A stretch of 42,840 bases of DNA from JBCBWG01 sp036804185 (lineage in GTDB: Bacteria; Pseudomonadota; Alphaproteobacteria; Rhizobiales; Hyphomicrobiaceae), in the NCBI GenBank assembly GCA_050330095.1, contig JBHJOC010000070.1, forward strand, positions 1-42,840, in the 5' to 3' direction. Below are positions 26,418-35,088 of this stretch, piece after piece; position 1 is the first letter of the stretch; the number at the start of each line of letters is the position of its first letter. Below the pieces are notes generated by a model. That model ran no database searches. It was not told where the DNA came from and worked only from the letters and a program-made list of their open reading frames with translations. The translations under genes and the position numbers were made by a program.

Positions 26418-26987
26418 AACACTCGGAATCAGGATGGGCTATCCGCCCGTCTGCGCAGCCCCACCCCGCCAAATCGACCCAGCCTACCGCTAGTCGCGAA
26501 CCGCGACGCGAGGACGACCGCTTCATGGCAATCGACGGGCAAGCAGCTCAGTCAGGTCCAGTATTGTTTTCCCATGGTTAAGGGCGGTTTTACAGACGAC
26601 GATCAGCGGCCGTCACATCTCTGATGATCTGTGTTCAATGGCGTGGCCGAGACCGGCAGTGATGGTCCCATGCTTGCGGGGATAACTTTTTTGAGCGGAG
26701 CGTTAGCAAGTTGGATCACGTCGGCCCTGCTGAAACTTCATGCCATTGTCAGCGGTCGTCTGCGCCGCGCACGAAAGAAGCTTTGGGCCAGTCTTGACGA
26801 GCAATTAATTGGACCGCGTCGCCATTAAGTTTCCTCGGGATTATCCCCGCCGTTCACCAAGCGGGTAGCGTTTCTCGGCAAAACTGAAGTCTAGCCGCGT
26901 TTCATAGCGGTCTTCGCAGCGTCCAAGGCACAGCCGCCGGGCGGCACTGCGCTCCAGCGAACAGCACCACCGCAGAGACGATACGTT
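26418..26987. other. 570-base gap upstream of the DnaA-like gene
   Basis: No certain gene. The left part is the promoter region of the exported protein. One small + strand frame (26670-26828) is described separately. The final 130 bases should hold the promoter of the DnaA-like/DUF6456 pair; GCCGCCGGGCGGC near 26930 is a short palindrome of unknown meaning. Confidence 0.4.
26670..26828 (+). CDS. Possible small membrane protein (52 residues)
   Basis: An ATG frame of 52 residues begins with a hydrophobic helix (MLAGITFLSGALASWITSALL) and continues with a basic tail (GRLRRARKKLW). That is a plausible single-span small protein. There is no good ribosome site and no family match that I know, so this may be chance. 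Confidence 0.22.
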   Translation: MLAGITFLSGALASWITSALLKLHAIVSGRLRRARKKLWASLDEQLIGPRRH

Positions 26988-27419
26988 ATGGACCTTGATA
27001 TCCTCCGCCGCGCAGCAGCGGCGCGCCAGCGCAGCCGGAATGCGGTTTACGAGCCCCACCTGAAGCCGATCCCCGAGATGGACGCCGTCGTTCGCCAACA
27101 GCTCGACAAGCTCGTCGCGGCGGCCTTCCGCCTCGATGAGACCCTGCTTGAACAGCCGACCCGAGGCAAAGCGCGCGTTGCCCGCGCAAGGCAGGTGGCC
27201 ATGTACCTCGCGCATACAGTCTGCGGCTATTCGCTGACGCATGTTGGAACGATATTCGGCCGGGATCGTACGACGGTTGCGCATGCCTGTGCGGTGATCG
27301 AGGAGTGTCGAGAGGATCGCGACTTCGACCGGGCAGTCGAGATGCTCGAACGTAGTACAAGGATCCTCCAGGTCCACGCCGTCTGGGTCGGCGCAAAAGT
27401 TCGGAGGCAAGGCCGATGA
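26988..27419 (+). CDS. DnaA domain IV-like DNA-binding protein
   Basis: This 143-residue protein lacks the AAA+ part of DnaA but carries its C-terminal DNA-binding domain at about 60-118: ARQVAMYLAHTVCGYSLTHVGTIFGRDRTTVAHACAVIEE. The stretch FGRDRTTVAHA corresponds to the DnaA signature (F..RDHTTV.HA) that reads DnaA boxes. The protein probably binds DnaA-box-like sites and acts as a regulator or competitor of DnaA, not an initiator. It overlaps the DUF6456 gene by four bases (ATGA), so the two products are made together. Confidence 0.82.
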   Translation: MDLDILRRAAAARQRSRNAVYEPHLKPIPEMDAVVRQQLDKLVAAAFRLDETLLEQPTRGKARVARARQVAMYLAHTVCGYSLTHVGTIFGRDRTTVAHACAVIEECREDRDFDRAVEMLERSTRILQVHAVWVGAKVRRQGR

Positions 27420-28351
27420 CGGCGCGCGCGGATGAACGCCGACTTCGCCAACTCGAGGCAACGCTAAGACTCCTGAAGCCGCCGTCTCGGTATCTCGCGC
27501 GTGTTGATGAGGAGGTCGAAACGGATGCTGGCGTGGCTCGTGCACGCGCCAGCGCAGCGGACATCGTCGCCAACACCTGGGTCGTTGTCGAGGCTGAACG
27601 AGGCGCCGACGGCCAAGTCGCCGATTGGCATCGTGTGCGCACGATAACGGACTGCATCGTCGCGGCGCTGCGTGAGCGCGGATGGGTCGAGCCCGAACCG
27701 GCGGCACCCGGGTCTCAACTCAAAGATCATCTTCGCCTCAGTCGACGGGGGAGAGCTGCGCTGCGCCAGAAATCGGTGGCGAACGCCATGGGCTATGCTG
27801 AGCTGCCGAGGCAAGCACAGAGCCCGGCCCACCGAGCCAAAGGCCGGTCTGCTCCCCACCGCGACCAGCTGGCCGGTCCAACCGCGGAAAGCGCCACGTC
27901 GACTGCGAACCCGGTCGGCACCCTTGGCTTCGCCTGCGATGGCGCCGTTGCCTGGCTGCGATCACGGCGCGACGCGGCTGGTAATCCGATGATATCAGAC
28001 GCTGAGTACGCAGCGGCGCAGCGCCTGAAGCATGACTTCATCCGCGCCGATGTTCACGTGCGCACGACCGTGAACCTGACGCCGAAGATCGCGTCGTCCT
28101 CGCACTACGAATCGCAGAACGCGCATGCTGATGCGATCGATCGTGCCCTGGCGGCGCGCCAGAGGTTGACGGCCGCGCTCGAGAGCATGGAGCCGAGAAT
28201 GGCGCAGGCCCTGGTTGCAGTCTGCTGTCACGAGCGTAGCCTTGCCGCCGTCGAGCGAGACTTAGGTTGGCCAGCGAGATCGGCAAAGCTTGTGCTCGCC
28301 CTCGCACTTGGACAGTTGGCGCGCCACTATGGCCTAGCGTTGCGTCATTAA
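27416..28351 (+). CDS. DUF6456 domain protein
   Basis: This 311-residue protein ends in the DUF6456 domain (about 180-310): AQRLKHDFIRADVHVRTTVN, then DRALAARQRLTAALESMEPRMAQALVAVCCHERSLAAVERDLGWPARSAKLVLALALGQLARHYG. The LGWPARSAKLVL portion looks like a helix-turn-helix. The N-terminal part (about 10-130) is helical and may form a second DNA-binding unit (VRTITDCIVAALRERGWVEP). The last four residues and the stop codon lie inside the hairpin element that begins at 28337, so the natural C-terminus may have been changed by its arrival. The domain is typical of alphaproteobacteria; its function is not known. Confidence 0.8.
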   Translation: MTARADERRLRQLEATLRLLKPPSRYLARVDEEVETDAGVARARASAADIVANTWVVVEAERGADGQVADWHRVRTITDCIVAALRERGWVEPEPAAPGSQLKDHLRLSRRGRAALRQKSVANAMGYAELPRQAQSPAHRAKGRSAPHRDQLAGPTAESATSTANPVGTLGFACDGAVAWLRSRRDAAGNPMISDAEYAAAQRLKHDFIRADVHVRTTVNLTPKIASSSHYESQNAHADAIDRALAARQRLTAALESMEPRMAQALVAVCCHERSLAAVERDLGWPARSAKLVLALALGQLARHYGLALRH

Positions 28352-28499
28352 CGCTTGGTCCCCACCATCTGCAGACTCGCCTGCCAAGCGCTCGTGGCTA
28401 ATAGAACAATATAATCATTAAGTTGATGGCGTTCCCTGTGTCTCCGACACGTGGTCCATCGGGTGCTGCAAAGGAAACCAAGTGTCGGAGACGGAACAC
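28337..28499 (+). repeat. Double-hairpin element, copy A
   Basis: A 163-nt non-coding element. Hairpin I: inner stem 28344-28358 with 28384-28398 and a 25-base loop; its outer stem is decayed. The linker is 28410-28428 (19 nt). Hairpin II: outer stem 28431-28435 with 28493-28497, bulge CTGT at 28436-28439, a perfect 11-bp inner stem 28440-28450 with 28482-28492, then a further TGGT/ACCA pairing, and a loop holding GGGTGCTGCAAAGG. It shares most of its sequence with copy B and its architecture with copy C. It starts inside the end of the DUF6456 gene. Confidence 0.8.
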
Positions 28500-28773
28500 T
28501 CGCGCACCGCGTCGAGGATGCAACGCACTGGATCAAAAAGTGCTTCAGGCTGACGCGGCATCACGCCTCAAGGCCGCCACCGAGGTCTGGCGCGGAGCGC
28601 CGCCCGCGCGGCCCACGAGCGCAACACCCAAGAATCGCCGGTGCACCTGGAAACCGGTTCGCGCTGTGCTTGGCCGGGACAACCGTGGCCTCGTCATCTC
28701 CAAGCCCTGGTCGTCGTAAGGGTTAATCCGGGATCCAAGTGTTGGGTTCCGCAGCCGCCATCAAGCGTCCCGC
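28352..28773. other. Gap between convergent DUF6456 and rsmB genes
   Basis: Hairpin element A takes up the first 150 bases. The remaining 270 bases (28500-28773) hold short open frames on the + strand with no recognisable product, and no terminator with a T-run. Confidence 0.4.
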
Positions 28774-30174
28774 TCACTGCTTCATAAGTCGGGCCACGAA
28801 GAAGCCGTCGATCCCAACGCTGGCTGTCGAGTCACGCGCCGTCCCATCTGCCAGCGGAACGGCGAGGTCTGGCACTGTTCGCAATTCGCCGACGTCGTTG
28901 AGCCAGTTCGCCGGGATGCCCGACTCACCGGCTGCGATCGGCAGGCGCGCCAAGGCTTGATCCTGCCCGAGCAAGGCCTCGATCTGCGCCTCGCCTTCTG
29001 ATCGCTGTAGCGAGCAGGTCGCATAGATGAGGATGCCGCCCGATCCGAGCAACCGCACTGCCTGTTGCAGCAACCGGGCCTGCACGTCCACCAGCACCGC
29101 GACGTCTGATGGTTTGCGATGATGAAGGATATCGGGATGGCGGCGGATCGTCCCCGTTGCCGAGCAGGGCGCATCGAGCAGGATCGCGTCGAAGCGGCGC
29201 CCATCGTCGAAACCCGTCGCATCGGCTGCGATCAGCTCAGCGCTCAGTCCTAGTCGGTCGAGCGTTTCGCTGACACGCTGGAGCCTGGCTTGCGAGCGGT
29301 CAACGGCCGTGACCTTGGCCCCGCGTGCGGCCAGTTGTGCGGTCTTGCCTCCGGGAGCTGCACAAAGATCAAGCACCGCAGCGCCAGGCGCCAAGGGCAG
29401 GAGGCGCGCTGGAAGTGCTGCAGCTGCATCTTGAACCCACCATGCACCATCTGCAAAGCCTGCGAGTTCTGGAACGATGCCACCCGCGATCCGAATGCTT
29501 CCGGTCGCAAGGACCCTGCCACCGAGTTCGGCTGCAATCGCGGCCGTCTGATCCGAGTGTTTGACGGTCAAGTCGAGCTCTGCTGGCGAAAGACTTGCTG
29601 CCGCGATCGATCGTGCTCGCTCCTGCCCGAAGTCTTGCACCCATGACTCGTGCAGCCAGCCGGGGATGTCCATGAACGCACGGTCAAGAGCTGCGAAGGC
29701 TGCTGGACCTGATTGAGCTGTTTTGCGGAGGACGGCATTGGCAAGTGCTGCAAAGCGGCGCGACTTCGGATGGTGCTTTGCTTGCGTGACGGCAATGTCG
29801 ATCGCTGCGTAGGCTGGCGCGTCGAGGAGGACGATCTGCGCTGCGGTGGTTTTCAGTATGGCTTCGAGGGGACCTGAGCCGGGGGGCAATCCGCGTTCGA
29901 GGTGCTGTCCGACGAGGTGCCCTAATGAAGTCCAGTGGCGCAGCGTCGCCATAACGATCGCACGCGCAAACGCGCGGTCTCGCGCGTGCAGGCCGTCGCC
30001 GAGCCCCGCCGTTTCCTGGAGTGCAGCTTCGAGGGTGCGTCCCTGAGCGATGACCAGGCGGACGACGGCGAGCGCCAGGTCGCGTGCGGCACGACCCTCG
30101 CGCATGGGCTCAATGGCATAGCGTTCTGGCCGCGACACGCCGGTTCGGGGTCGTGTGTTCCGCGGGCGCGCCAT
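28774..30174 (-). CDS. rsmB: 16S rRNA (cytosine-C5) methyltransferase RsmB family
   Basis: This 466-residue protein has an N-terminal NusB-like domain (about 20-150: RDLALAVVRLVIAQGRTLEAAL, RAFARAIVMATLRHW) and a Rossmann methyltransferase domain. SAM-binding motif: LDLCAAPGGKTAQLA. The two catalytic cysteines of m5C enzymes are in LLDAPCSATGTIRRHPDI and IYATCSLQRSEGE. It should methylate C967 of 16S rRNA, like RsmB/Sun; a related RNA substrate is possible. The ATG at 30174 is the start; a TTG five codons upstream is open. It lies eleven bases downstream of htpX on the same strand. Confidence 0.88.
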   Translation of the reverse strand: MARPRNTRPRTGVSRPERYAIEPMREGRAARDLALAVVRLVIAQGRTLEAALQETAGLGDGLHARDRAFARAIVMATLRHWTSLGHLVGQHLERGLPPGSGPLEAILKTTAAQIVLLDAPAYAAIDIAVTQAKHHPKSRRFAALANAVLRKTAQSGPAAFAALDRAFMDIPGWLHESWVQDFGQERARSIAAASLSPAELDLTVKHSDQTAAIAAELGGRVLATGSIRIAGGIVPELAGFADGAWWVQDAAAALPARLLPLAPGAAVLDLCAAPGGKTAQLAARGAKVTAVDRSQARLQRVSETLDRLGLSAELIAADATGFDDGRRFDAILLDAPCSATGTIRRHPDILHHRKPSDVAVLVDVQARLLQQAVRLLGSGGILIYATCSLQRSEGEAQIEALLGQDQALARLPIAAGESGIPANWLNDVGELRTVPDLAVPLADGTARDSTASVGIDGFFVARLMKQ

Positions 30175-30185
30175 CCCCGGCCCGG

Positions 30186-31163
30186 TCAACCCCAGGGTCC
30201 GCGGGGGCGGTTGCCAGCCGTAGGTGGTGCGGTCCGTCCAGACCAGGGGCCGGAACCGCTGCCCGGTGCACGGCTGTCTGCGCCTCGATCCTGACGCCCG
30301 ATGCCACTCTCCTGGGCTAACGCTTCAAGGGCCGCGATCCGATTGTCGGTGTTTGGGTGTGTCGAGAACAGGTTGTCGAACCCCCGTCCAACCAGCGGAT
30401 TGATGATGAACATGTGCGCGGTTGCGGGCGCGCGCTCCGCCGCCTCGTTGGGGATCTGATAGGCGAGTCCTTGGATCCGGGCGAGGGCAGAGGCCAGCCA
30501 GTAGGGGTTGCCGCAGATCTCTGCGCCAACGCGATCAGCCTTGTATTCCCGCGTGCGGCTGATGGTCATTTGAATGATCATCGCGGCCATCGGCGCGAGC
30601 ACGATGGCCGCGATCGCACCAATCCAGCCGAGAGGGCTGTTGTTATTGCGGTTGCCGCCGAAAAGCATCTGGAACTGCAGGAAATTGGCGGCCATCGAGA
30701 TTGCGCCTGCAATTGACGCCGCGATCGTCATGATCAGCGTATCGCGGTTCTTGATGTGCGCCAGTTCGTGTGCCATCACGCCAGCCACTTCCTCGCGCGT
30801 GAGGCGCTTGAGCAGACCGGTCGAGGCTGCAACCGCCGAGTGGTTCGGGTCTCGCCCGGTCGCAAACGCATTCGGTTGATCACTCTCAATAATGTAGACG
30901 GCTGGCATTGGCAGGTTCGCGCGCTTTGCGAGATCAGCAACGAGGCCGTAGAGGTCAGGCGCGCTCTGTGCGTCCACGGGCCGCGCGTTATGCATGCGCA
31001 GCACCATCTTGTCGGAGTTCCAATAGCTCCAAAAGTTCATGGCCACGGCGACAAGAAACGCAATCAGCATCCCGCCGGTGCCGCCGACAAGAAAGCCCAT
31101 GGCTGCGAATAGCCCGGTCAGCCCTGCGAGGAGGATCGTGATCTTGATAAAATTCAACGACAT
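30186..31163 (-). CDS. htpX: Zinc metalloprotease HtpX
   Basis: This 325-residue M48-family inner-membrane protease has two N-terminal membrane helices (about 7-45), the zinc site HELAH at 132-136, two further hydrophobic segments (TLIMTIAASIAGAISMAANFL and GAIAAIVLAPMAAMIIQM) and the third zinc ligand region SRTREYKADRVGAEI. FATGRDPNHSAVA is also typical. It degrades misfolded membrane proteins in the cytoplasmic-side quality-control system. The C-terminal 30 residues are Gly/Pro/Arg-rich and unusual. The start at 31163 is preferred because the protein then begins directly with the membrane helix. Confidence 0.92.
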   Translation of the reverse strand: MSLNFIKITILLAGLTGLFAAMGFLVGGTGGMLIAFLVAVAMNFWSYWNSDKMVLRMHNARPVDAQSAPDLYGLVADLAKRANLPMPAVYIIESDQPNAFATGRDPNHSAVAASTGLLKRLTREEVAGVMAHELAHIKNRDTLIMTIAASIAGAISMAANFLQFQMLFGGNRNNNSPLGWIGAIAAIVLAPMAAMIIQMTISRTREYKADRVGAEICGNPYWLASALARIQGLAYQIPNEAAERAPATAHMFIINPLVGRGFDNLFSTHPNTDNRIAALEALAQESGIGRQDRGADSRAPGSGSGPWSGRTAPPTAGNRPRGPWG

Positions 31164-31435
31164 GGTCAGGGCTTCCCTATGCGCGTCAGCATCAGTCTCT
31201 TCGGCTTGCGTGCAGTGAGGATGCGGAAATTGGTGACCGTTCTTCGGAGCTTCGACCCGCCTCTCGGAGAGGCCAGTCGACGAACCGATCGCGACGCGCA
31301 AGCGTAGCATATCATGCAGCGTGTCTGGTCGAGCATCCTCAGCGCGTTATGTGGCCCGCGACCGCCGAATTGCAACGCCGGTGCAGATGAAACAGGAGCG
31401 ACACGGCCTGACGGCAAGACCCGCTGGCGGGGCGC

Positions 31436-31744
31436 ATGCGAGATAGAGCGATGAACAGGAACGTTGGAATGTCACAAGAGCGCTCAGATCACCCCCAACC
31501 GAATTCTGACACGAGGTCCCGCGGCGGTGCGCCGGCAACGGCGACACCGGGCTCGGACGTTGCCGAGACGCCTCTGCCCCACAATCGAACACCTGCAGCG
31601 CTGCGCGCGCTCGCAGAAGCAGAAGAGCGCCGCATTCAAAGGGCAAAGCAAGATGAAAGACCGACAGAGATCGGTGGCCAGAAGGGACCTGATCCCGTCC
31701 GGTACGGGGACTGGGAAAAAGGCGGAATCGCCTGGGATTTCTAG
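31436..31744 (+). CDS. DUF1674/succinate dehydrogenase assembly factor 4 homologue
   Basis: This small protein of up to 102 residues ends in the family signature PTEIGGQKGPDPVRYGDWEKGGIAWDF. Homologues of SdhAF4 help insert or protect the flavinylated SdhA subunit before complex II is assembled. The middle part is a charged helix (RALAEAEERRIQRAKQ) and the N-terminus is disordered. Starts at 31436, 31451 or 31469 are all possible; none has a strong ribosome site. It stands alone and no sdh genes are near. Confidence 0.85.
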   Translation: MRDRAMNRNVGMSQERSDHPQPNSDTRSRGGAPATATPGSDVAETPLPHNRTPAALRALAEAEERRIQRAKQDERPTEIGGQKGPDPVRYGDWEKGGIAWDF

Positions 31745-32015
31745 CGACGCCGACGGCCAACGAGTACCAGCTCCAGGATGGTTCGCTCCGGTTGCCCCAA
31801 GTGTCGCGAACTGAGACGGATGGCTCGGCGACACCAAGGATCCGATCAGGCGCTGGATCAGGAGGGTTTCGGAAGCAGGCTCCGAATCCTAAAAATTACT
31901 TATAAAAATCATTATGCTAGGCGATCGACTCGGGCGGGTTCCGCACCTTTGCCGCCACTCGGCATCGCCATTGCAGCTCCACGGCGTAAACCCGACGCCA
32001 CTGGAGCCTCACGCC

Positions 32016-33260
32016 ATGGTCCGCCAGCTTCTCGCAACCGCCCGCGCATTCGAGCGCCGCGACGATGGGGTCGTCGCCATCATGTTCGCCATATCCTTCA
32101 TTGCGTTGTGCGCAATCGCAGGGGCCGCGATTGATTTCGGCCGTGGTATTCGCGAAGCCGGCCGTCTATCTGCGGCGCTGGACGCTGCAGCGCTCGCTGG
32201 CGCAAAGGCGATCCGTTTGCAAAATATGTCGGAGGCACAGGCCCGCGCACTCACGCAGCGCATGCTCGCAGCCAATCTCGCGGGCGCCGACGATGCGGCG
32301 ACCGCCCTCGAGCATGTCGATATCCGTATCGATACAGACAAGAGCGAAGTCCGGATCGATGCCAGAACGCGCGTCGACAGCCGGCTTCTGCAGATCGTCG
32401 GCATCGACGAGTTAAACGTGTCGCGCTCAGCGACGGCCTTGTTCGAATCGCAAGATATCGAAGTGGCGTTGCAACTCGATGTGACCGGGTCGATGTCCGG
32501 CAGCCGGATCGTCGACCTCAAGAACGCAACGCGCAAGCTGATCGACATCATCATTCCAGACACGCCGCCGAAGGAGCGCGTCAGGATTGCCCTGGCCCCA
32601 TTCTCGAGCGGGATCAATGCCGGCGTCTATGCCGACGCAATGACAGGCGGGCGGGCGTCAGCAAGTGGTTCGACCTGCGTGTTCGAGCGTCGCGACCATG
32701 CCGATCAGGCGAGTGATGCAGCACCTGTCGGGCCACAGGAACTAAGGACCCGCAACGACACCGCCGGCTCGGTCAAGGGTTGCCCCAGCGCAACCATCCT
32801 GCCATTGACTGACAACAAGTCTCTGTTGAAAGCGACTGTGCAATCCTACGGCGTTGGTGGCTGGACGGCGGGCCATCTCGGCACAGCCATGGCCTCTTAC
32901 CTGCTGTCGCCGGATTGGGCTTCCGTCTGGCCGGGCTCCGCGCGCCCCGCACCCTACGATACGACTGCGACGGTCAAGGTCGCCGTGCTCATGACGGACG
33001 GTGAATACAATACGTTCGATGGCGGTTTCGATGCTGCGAGATCAAGTGCAGCAGCGCTTGCCAGCTGCTCCGCGATGAAAGCGAACGGCGTGCGGGTCTA
33101 CACGGTTGGCTTCAAGCTCGATACGGCGCTGGCCAAGGACGTCATGAAATCGTGCGCCTCAGGCAGTTCGAACGCTTACCTCGCCGAGGATGGCGCCGCG
33201 CTCGAAGCGGCCTTCCGCGACATCGCCGAAAAGATCGTCACGCTGCGACTCACCAATTGA
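32016..33260 (+). CDS. TadG-like pilus-associated protein with vWA domain
   Basis: This 414-residue protein has an N-terminal TadE/TadG-type segment: a short basic stretch, one membrane helix (VVAIMFAISFIALCAIAGAAIDFG), then GRLSAALDAAALAGAKA, as in TadG. A von Willebrand A domain begins near residue 145 with a MIDAS-like site LQLDVTGSMSGSRI, and VKVAVLMTDGEYNTFDGGF and AYLAEDGAALEAAFRDIAEKIVTLRLTN close it. It should be secreted or surface-tethered and may act with a Tad/Flp pilus; no other tad gene is in the window. The region 31745-32015 upstream contains an AT-rich patch (AAAAATTACTTATAAAAATC) that is a likely promoter. Confidence 0.85.
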   Translation: MVRQLLATARAFERRDDGVVAIMFAISFIALCAIAGAAIDFGRGIREAGRLSAALDAAALAGAKAIRLQNMSEAQARALTQRMLAANLAGADDAATALEHVDIRIDTDKSEVRIDARTRVDSRLLQIVGIDELNVSRSATALFESQDIEVALQLDVTGSMSGSRIVDLKNATRKLIDIIIPDTPPKERVRIALAPFSSGINAGVYADAMTGGRASASGSTCVFERRDHADQASDAAPVGPQELRTRNDTAGSVKGCPSATILPLTDNKSLLKATVQSYGVGGWTAGHLGTAMASYLLSPDWASVWPGSARPAPYDTTATVKVAVLMTDGEYNTFDGGFDAARSSAAALASCSAMKANGVRVYTVGFKLDTALAKDVMKSCASGSSNAYLAEDGAALEAAFRDIAEKIVTLRLTN

Positions 33261-33282
33261 GAGCATGTCAGGCCGCTGGCAT

Positions 33283-34239
33283 TCAGGCTGATATCGGTGT
33301 TCGGCTGGGCTCGCGTGCGTCCGAAGGTGTGGGCAATGCAACCGGCACGAGCGCCACGGCCGCAACCTGGGGGAAATGGCCCTTGACGCGCGCGTCCATG
33401 AGGGCGCGCAAGCGTGTGATCGAGTGAGCGCTGACGTCTCCTGGGAACGAGGCTTCGATCGAGGCGAACAACGCCCCGGCGGACAACGCGACTACGTTGA
33501 CCGAGTGGACGACGACGCCGGCCTCTTCGGGCTCAGGCATCGCAACGACAATATCGCGGATAGCATCGCGCATCTCGGCTCCAGCCCCTGCCGGCGCGAG
33601 TTCAACTCTAGCTGTGAGCACGGCGTGGATGGCAAGCGCGGTTGCAATTGCGGCCGTTGCCAGGGTGCCGCCGAATTCCATTAAGGCGCGATTTGCAGCG
33701 CCGCTTGCTGCAATCCCCAGCGCCCCAGCACCGACGGCCAGCAGCGTTCCTATGAGATGCAGGGGTGCAGCAGTGACCCGCGGCTGCCGTAGTGCGCGCT
33801 GCGCGGACCTGAGCGGATCAGCGGGGGTTGCTGCAGCAAGAGCTGCGCCGGCGATCGCGATTGTAGCGGCGGCGATCCCGTAGGCTGCCAGAGTGACGTC
33901 CCGGGCTGGCGGCGCCATGTCTTCGGCAGATGGTGCCAACGCAACGAGGCCGATCGCAACGCCTGCCGCCACAGAGTAGGCAAGGCTTGTCATGATCTCT
34001 GACCAGAACACGATCTCGGCGACGCGTCCCATCGGGTAAACGAGGTCCGGTTCGGAACGGGCGATCCGCGCACCGAATACTGCGATCAGGCAGCTTGCAA
34101 GTCCGGCGGCCGCTAGGGCGATCACCGCCAGTGCGACGATCGAACCTGAGGCCGTGTAGACTGTCACCGCGGCAGCAACGGCCACGGTCTGGGCGGAAGC
34201 CACCAGATACAAGTTCCGCCTCGAGGCGTTCGAGAGCAT
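33283..34239 (-). CDS. CDF-like integral membrane protein lacking metal ligands
   Basis: This 318-residue protein has six hydrophobic segments followed by a C-terminal cytoplasmic domain of about 90 residues (EMRDAIRDIVVAMPEPEEAG... HSITRLRALMDARVKGHFPQVAAVALV), the layout of cation diffusion facilitators. EPDLVYPMGRVAEIVFWSEI matches the YPxGxxRxE motif after the third helix of that family. The HxxxD and DxxxD pairs that bind Zn/Mn in helices 2 and 5 are not there: helix 5 reads APLHLIGTLLAVGAGALGIAASG. I infer a divergent CDF relative that either moves another substrate or has lost transport. Confidence 0.6.
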   Translation of the reverse strand: MLSNASRRNLYLVASAQTVAVAAAVTVYTASGSIVALAVIALAAAGLASCLIAVFGARIARSEPDLVYPMGRVAEIVFWSEIMTSLAYSVAAGVAIGLVALAPSAEDMAPPARDVTLAAYGIAAATIAIAGAALAAATPADPLRSAQRALRQPRVTAAPLHLIGTLLAVGAGALGIAASGAANRALMEFGGTLATAAIATALAIHAVLTARVELAPAGAGAEMRDAIRDIVVAMPEPEEAGVVVHSVNVVALSAGALFASIEASFPGDVSAHSITRLRALMDARVKGHFPQVAAVALVPVALPTPSDAREPSRTPISA

Positions 34240-34682
34240 GGAGCCTCACTCTTCCGGGCAGGCTGCGGGTGCAAGCAGTCCGGAGCGATTCGATTGCCGG
34301 GTACCCGCTTACCGACGATTGTTTGTCAGTTTCGTCAAACGCCGAACCGAACGACGGAAAGAAGGGTACGAGCAGCCTATTGGATCTCGTATCGCTTTTC
34401 GATCAGAAGTCCCTGGAAGGCGCCTGTTGCGGGTGGTGCTGGGACTTCTGATCCGCGGTACTAGGCCTTGGAGTGCAGTGCTCCGTCTCCGTCACTTGGT
34501 TTCCTTTGCAGCACCCTATTGACCACGTGTCGGAGACACAGGGAACACGAGCAACTTCATGTTTCTCGTGTTGCTTTTGTCACTAACGCTTGGCAGGCGA
34601 GACTGCAGGTGGGGGGACCAAGCGCTAGTGACGCAACACTAGCCTACGGCTTGCTTTTCGGGCATCTGCGCCCCTTGCGTCA
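34240..34682. other. Gap between CDF-like and cytochrome c genes
   Basis: The left 230 bases should hold the promoter of the CDF-like gene. Hairpin element B fills 34478-34639. A 10-base inverted repeat (AGTGACGCAA at 34627-34636, TTGCGTCACT at 34675-34684) links the edge of the element with the end of the cytochrome gene. Confidence 0.5.
34478..34639 (-). repeat. Double-hairpin element, copy B
   Basis: A 162-nt element, read on the - strand. Hairpin I: outer stem 34633-34639 with 34568-34574 (perfect, GTGTTGC/GCAACAC), 4-base bulge 34575-34578, inner stem 34618-34632 with 34579-34593 (14 pairs plus one pair that is G-U only when read on the - strand), 24-base loop. Linker 34549-34567 (19 nt). 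Hairpin II: outer stem 34542-34548 with 34478-34484, bulge 34538-34541, inner stem 34527-34537 with 34485-34495 (10 of 11) extended by ACCA/TGGT, and a loop with GGGTGCTGCAAAGG. It lies opposite in orientation to copies A and C. Confidence 0.85.
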
Positions 34683-35057
34683 CTATTGAATGGGGACTGA
34701 CTGTGCCTTGCCGGGATCGAGTGTTTCGGTCGGCGGAATGGCTCCATGGTGCTGCAGGATATAGGCCATGACATTCCAGCGAGCCTGATCGTCGATCTTG
34801 CTTGGATCGTCGAACGGCATCAGCATCTGCAAGTACTCGAACAATCCCTGAGCGTTCTCAAATCTTTTGATCTGAGCGCCAGGGCCCCAGATCGGACTCT
34901 GATGGCCTTCGCCTTTCTGGCCATCGGCGCCGTGGCAGCTCTGGCAGTACTCAATGTAGACGGCCCTGCCATTCGTGACCTGCTCGCTCTCGTTTGCGCA
35001 AGCAGGGTGCAGGAATGCGAGCAGGCCAACGAAAAGCGCGGCAATGGGCAGCGGCAT
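34683..35057 (-). CDS. Periplasmic cytochrome c, partner of the molybdoenzyme
   Basis: This 124-residue protein has a signal peptide (LPIAALFVGLLAFLHPACA), then a monohaem c-type fold: CQSCH at 38-42 binds haem, and the Met80 in QMLMPFDD is the likely axial ligand. The start at 35057 is preferred, since the signal peptide begins there; the open upstream frame runs through the hairpin at 35089-35112. It lies 85 bases after the sulfite dehydrogenase-like gene on the same strand and should accept its electrons, as SorB/SorU-type cytochromes do for their molybdenum subunits. Confidence 0.85.
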   Translation of the reverse strand: MPLPIAALFVGLLAFLHPACANESEQVTNGRAVYIEYCQSCHGADGQKGEGHQSPIWGPGAQIKRFENAQGLFEYLQMLMPFDDPSKIDDQARWNVMAYILQHHGAIPPTETLDPGKAQSVPIQ

Positions 35058-35088
35058 GTAGGTCTTTCCGTTGAGTTGGGTTCTAGAG

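Noticed and set aside
28337..34639. Short open frames over copies A and B that give similar peptides (for example FLCST..TTCRRHRE)
   Set aside because: The similarity follows from DNA similarity of the hairpin arms. Copy C does not keep the peptide while it keeps the pairing, so coding is unlikely.
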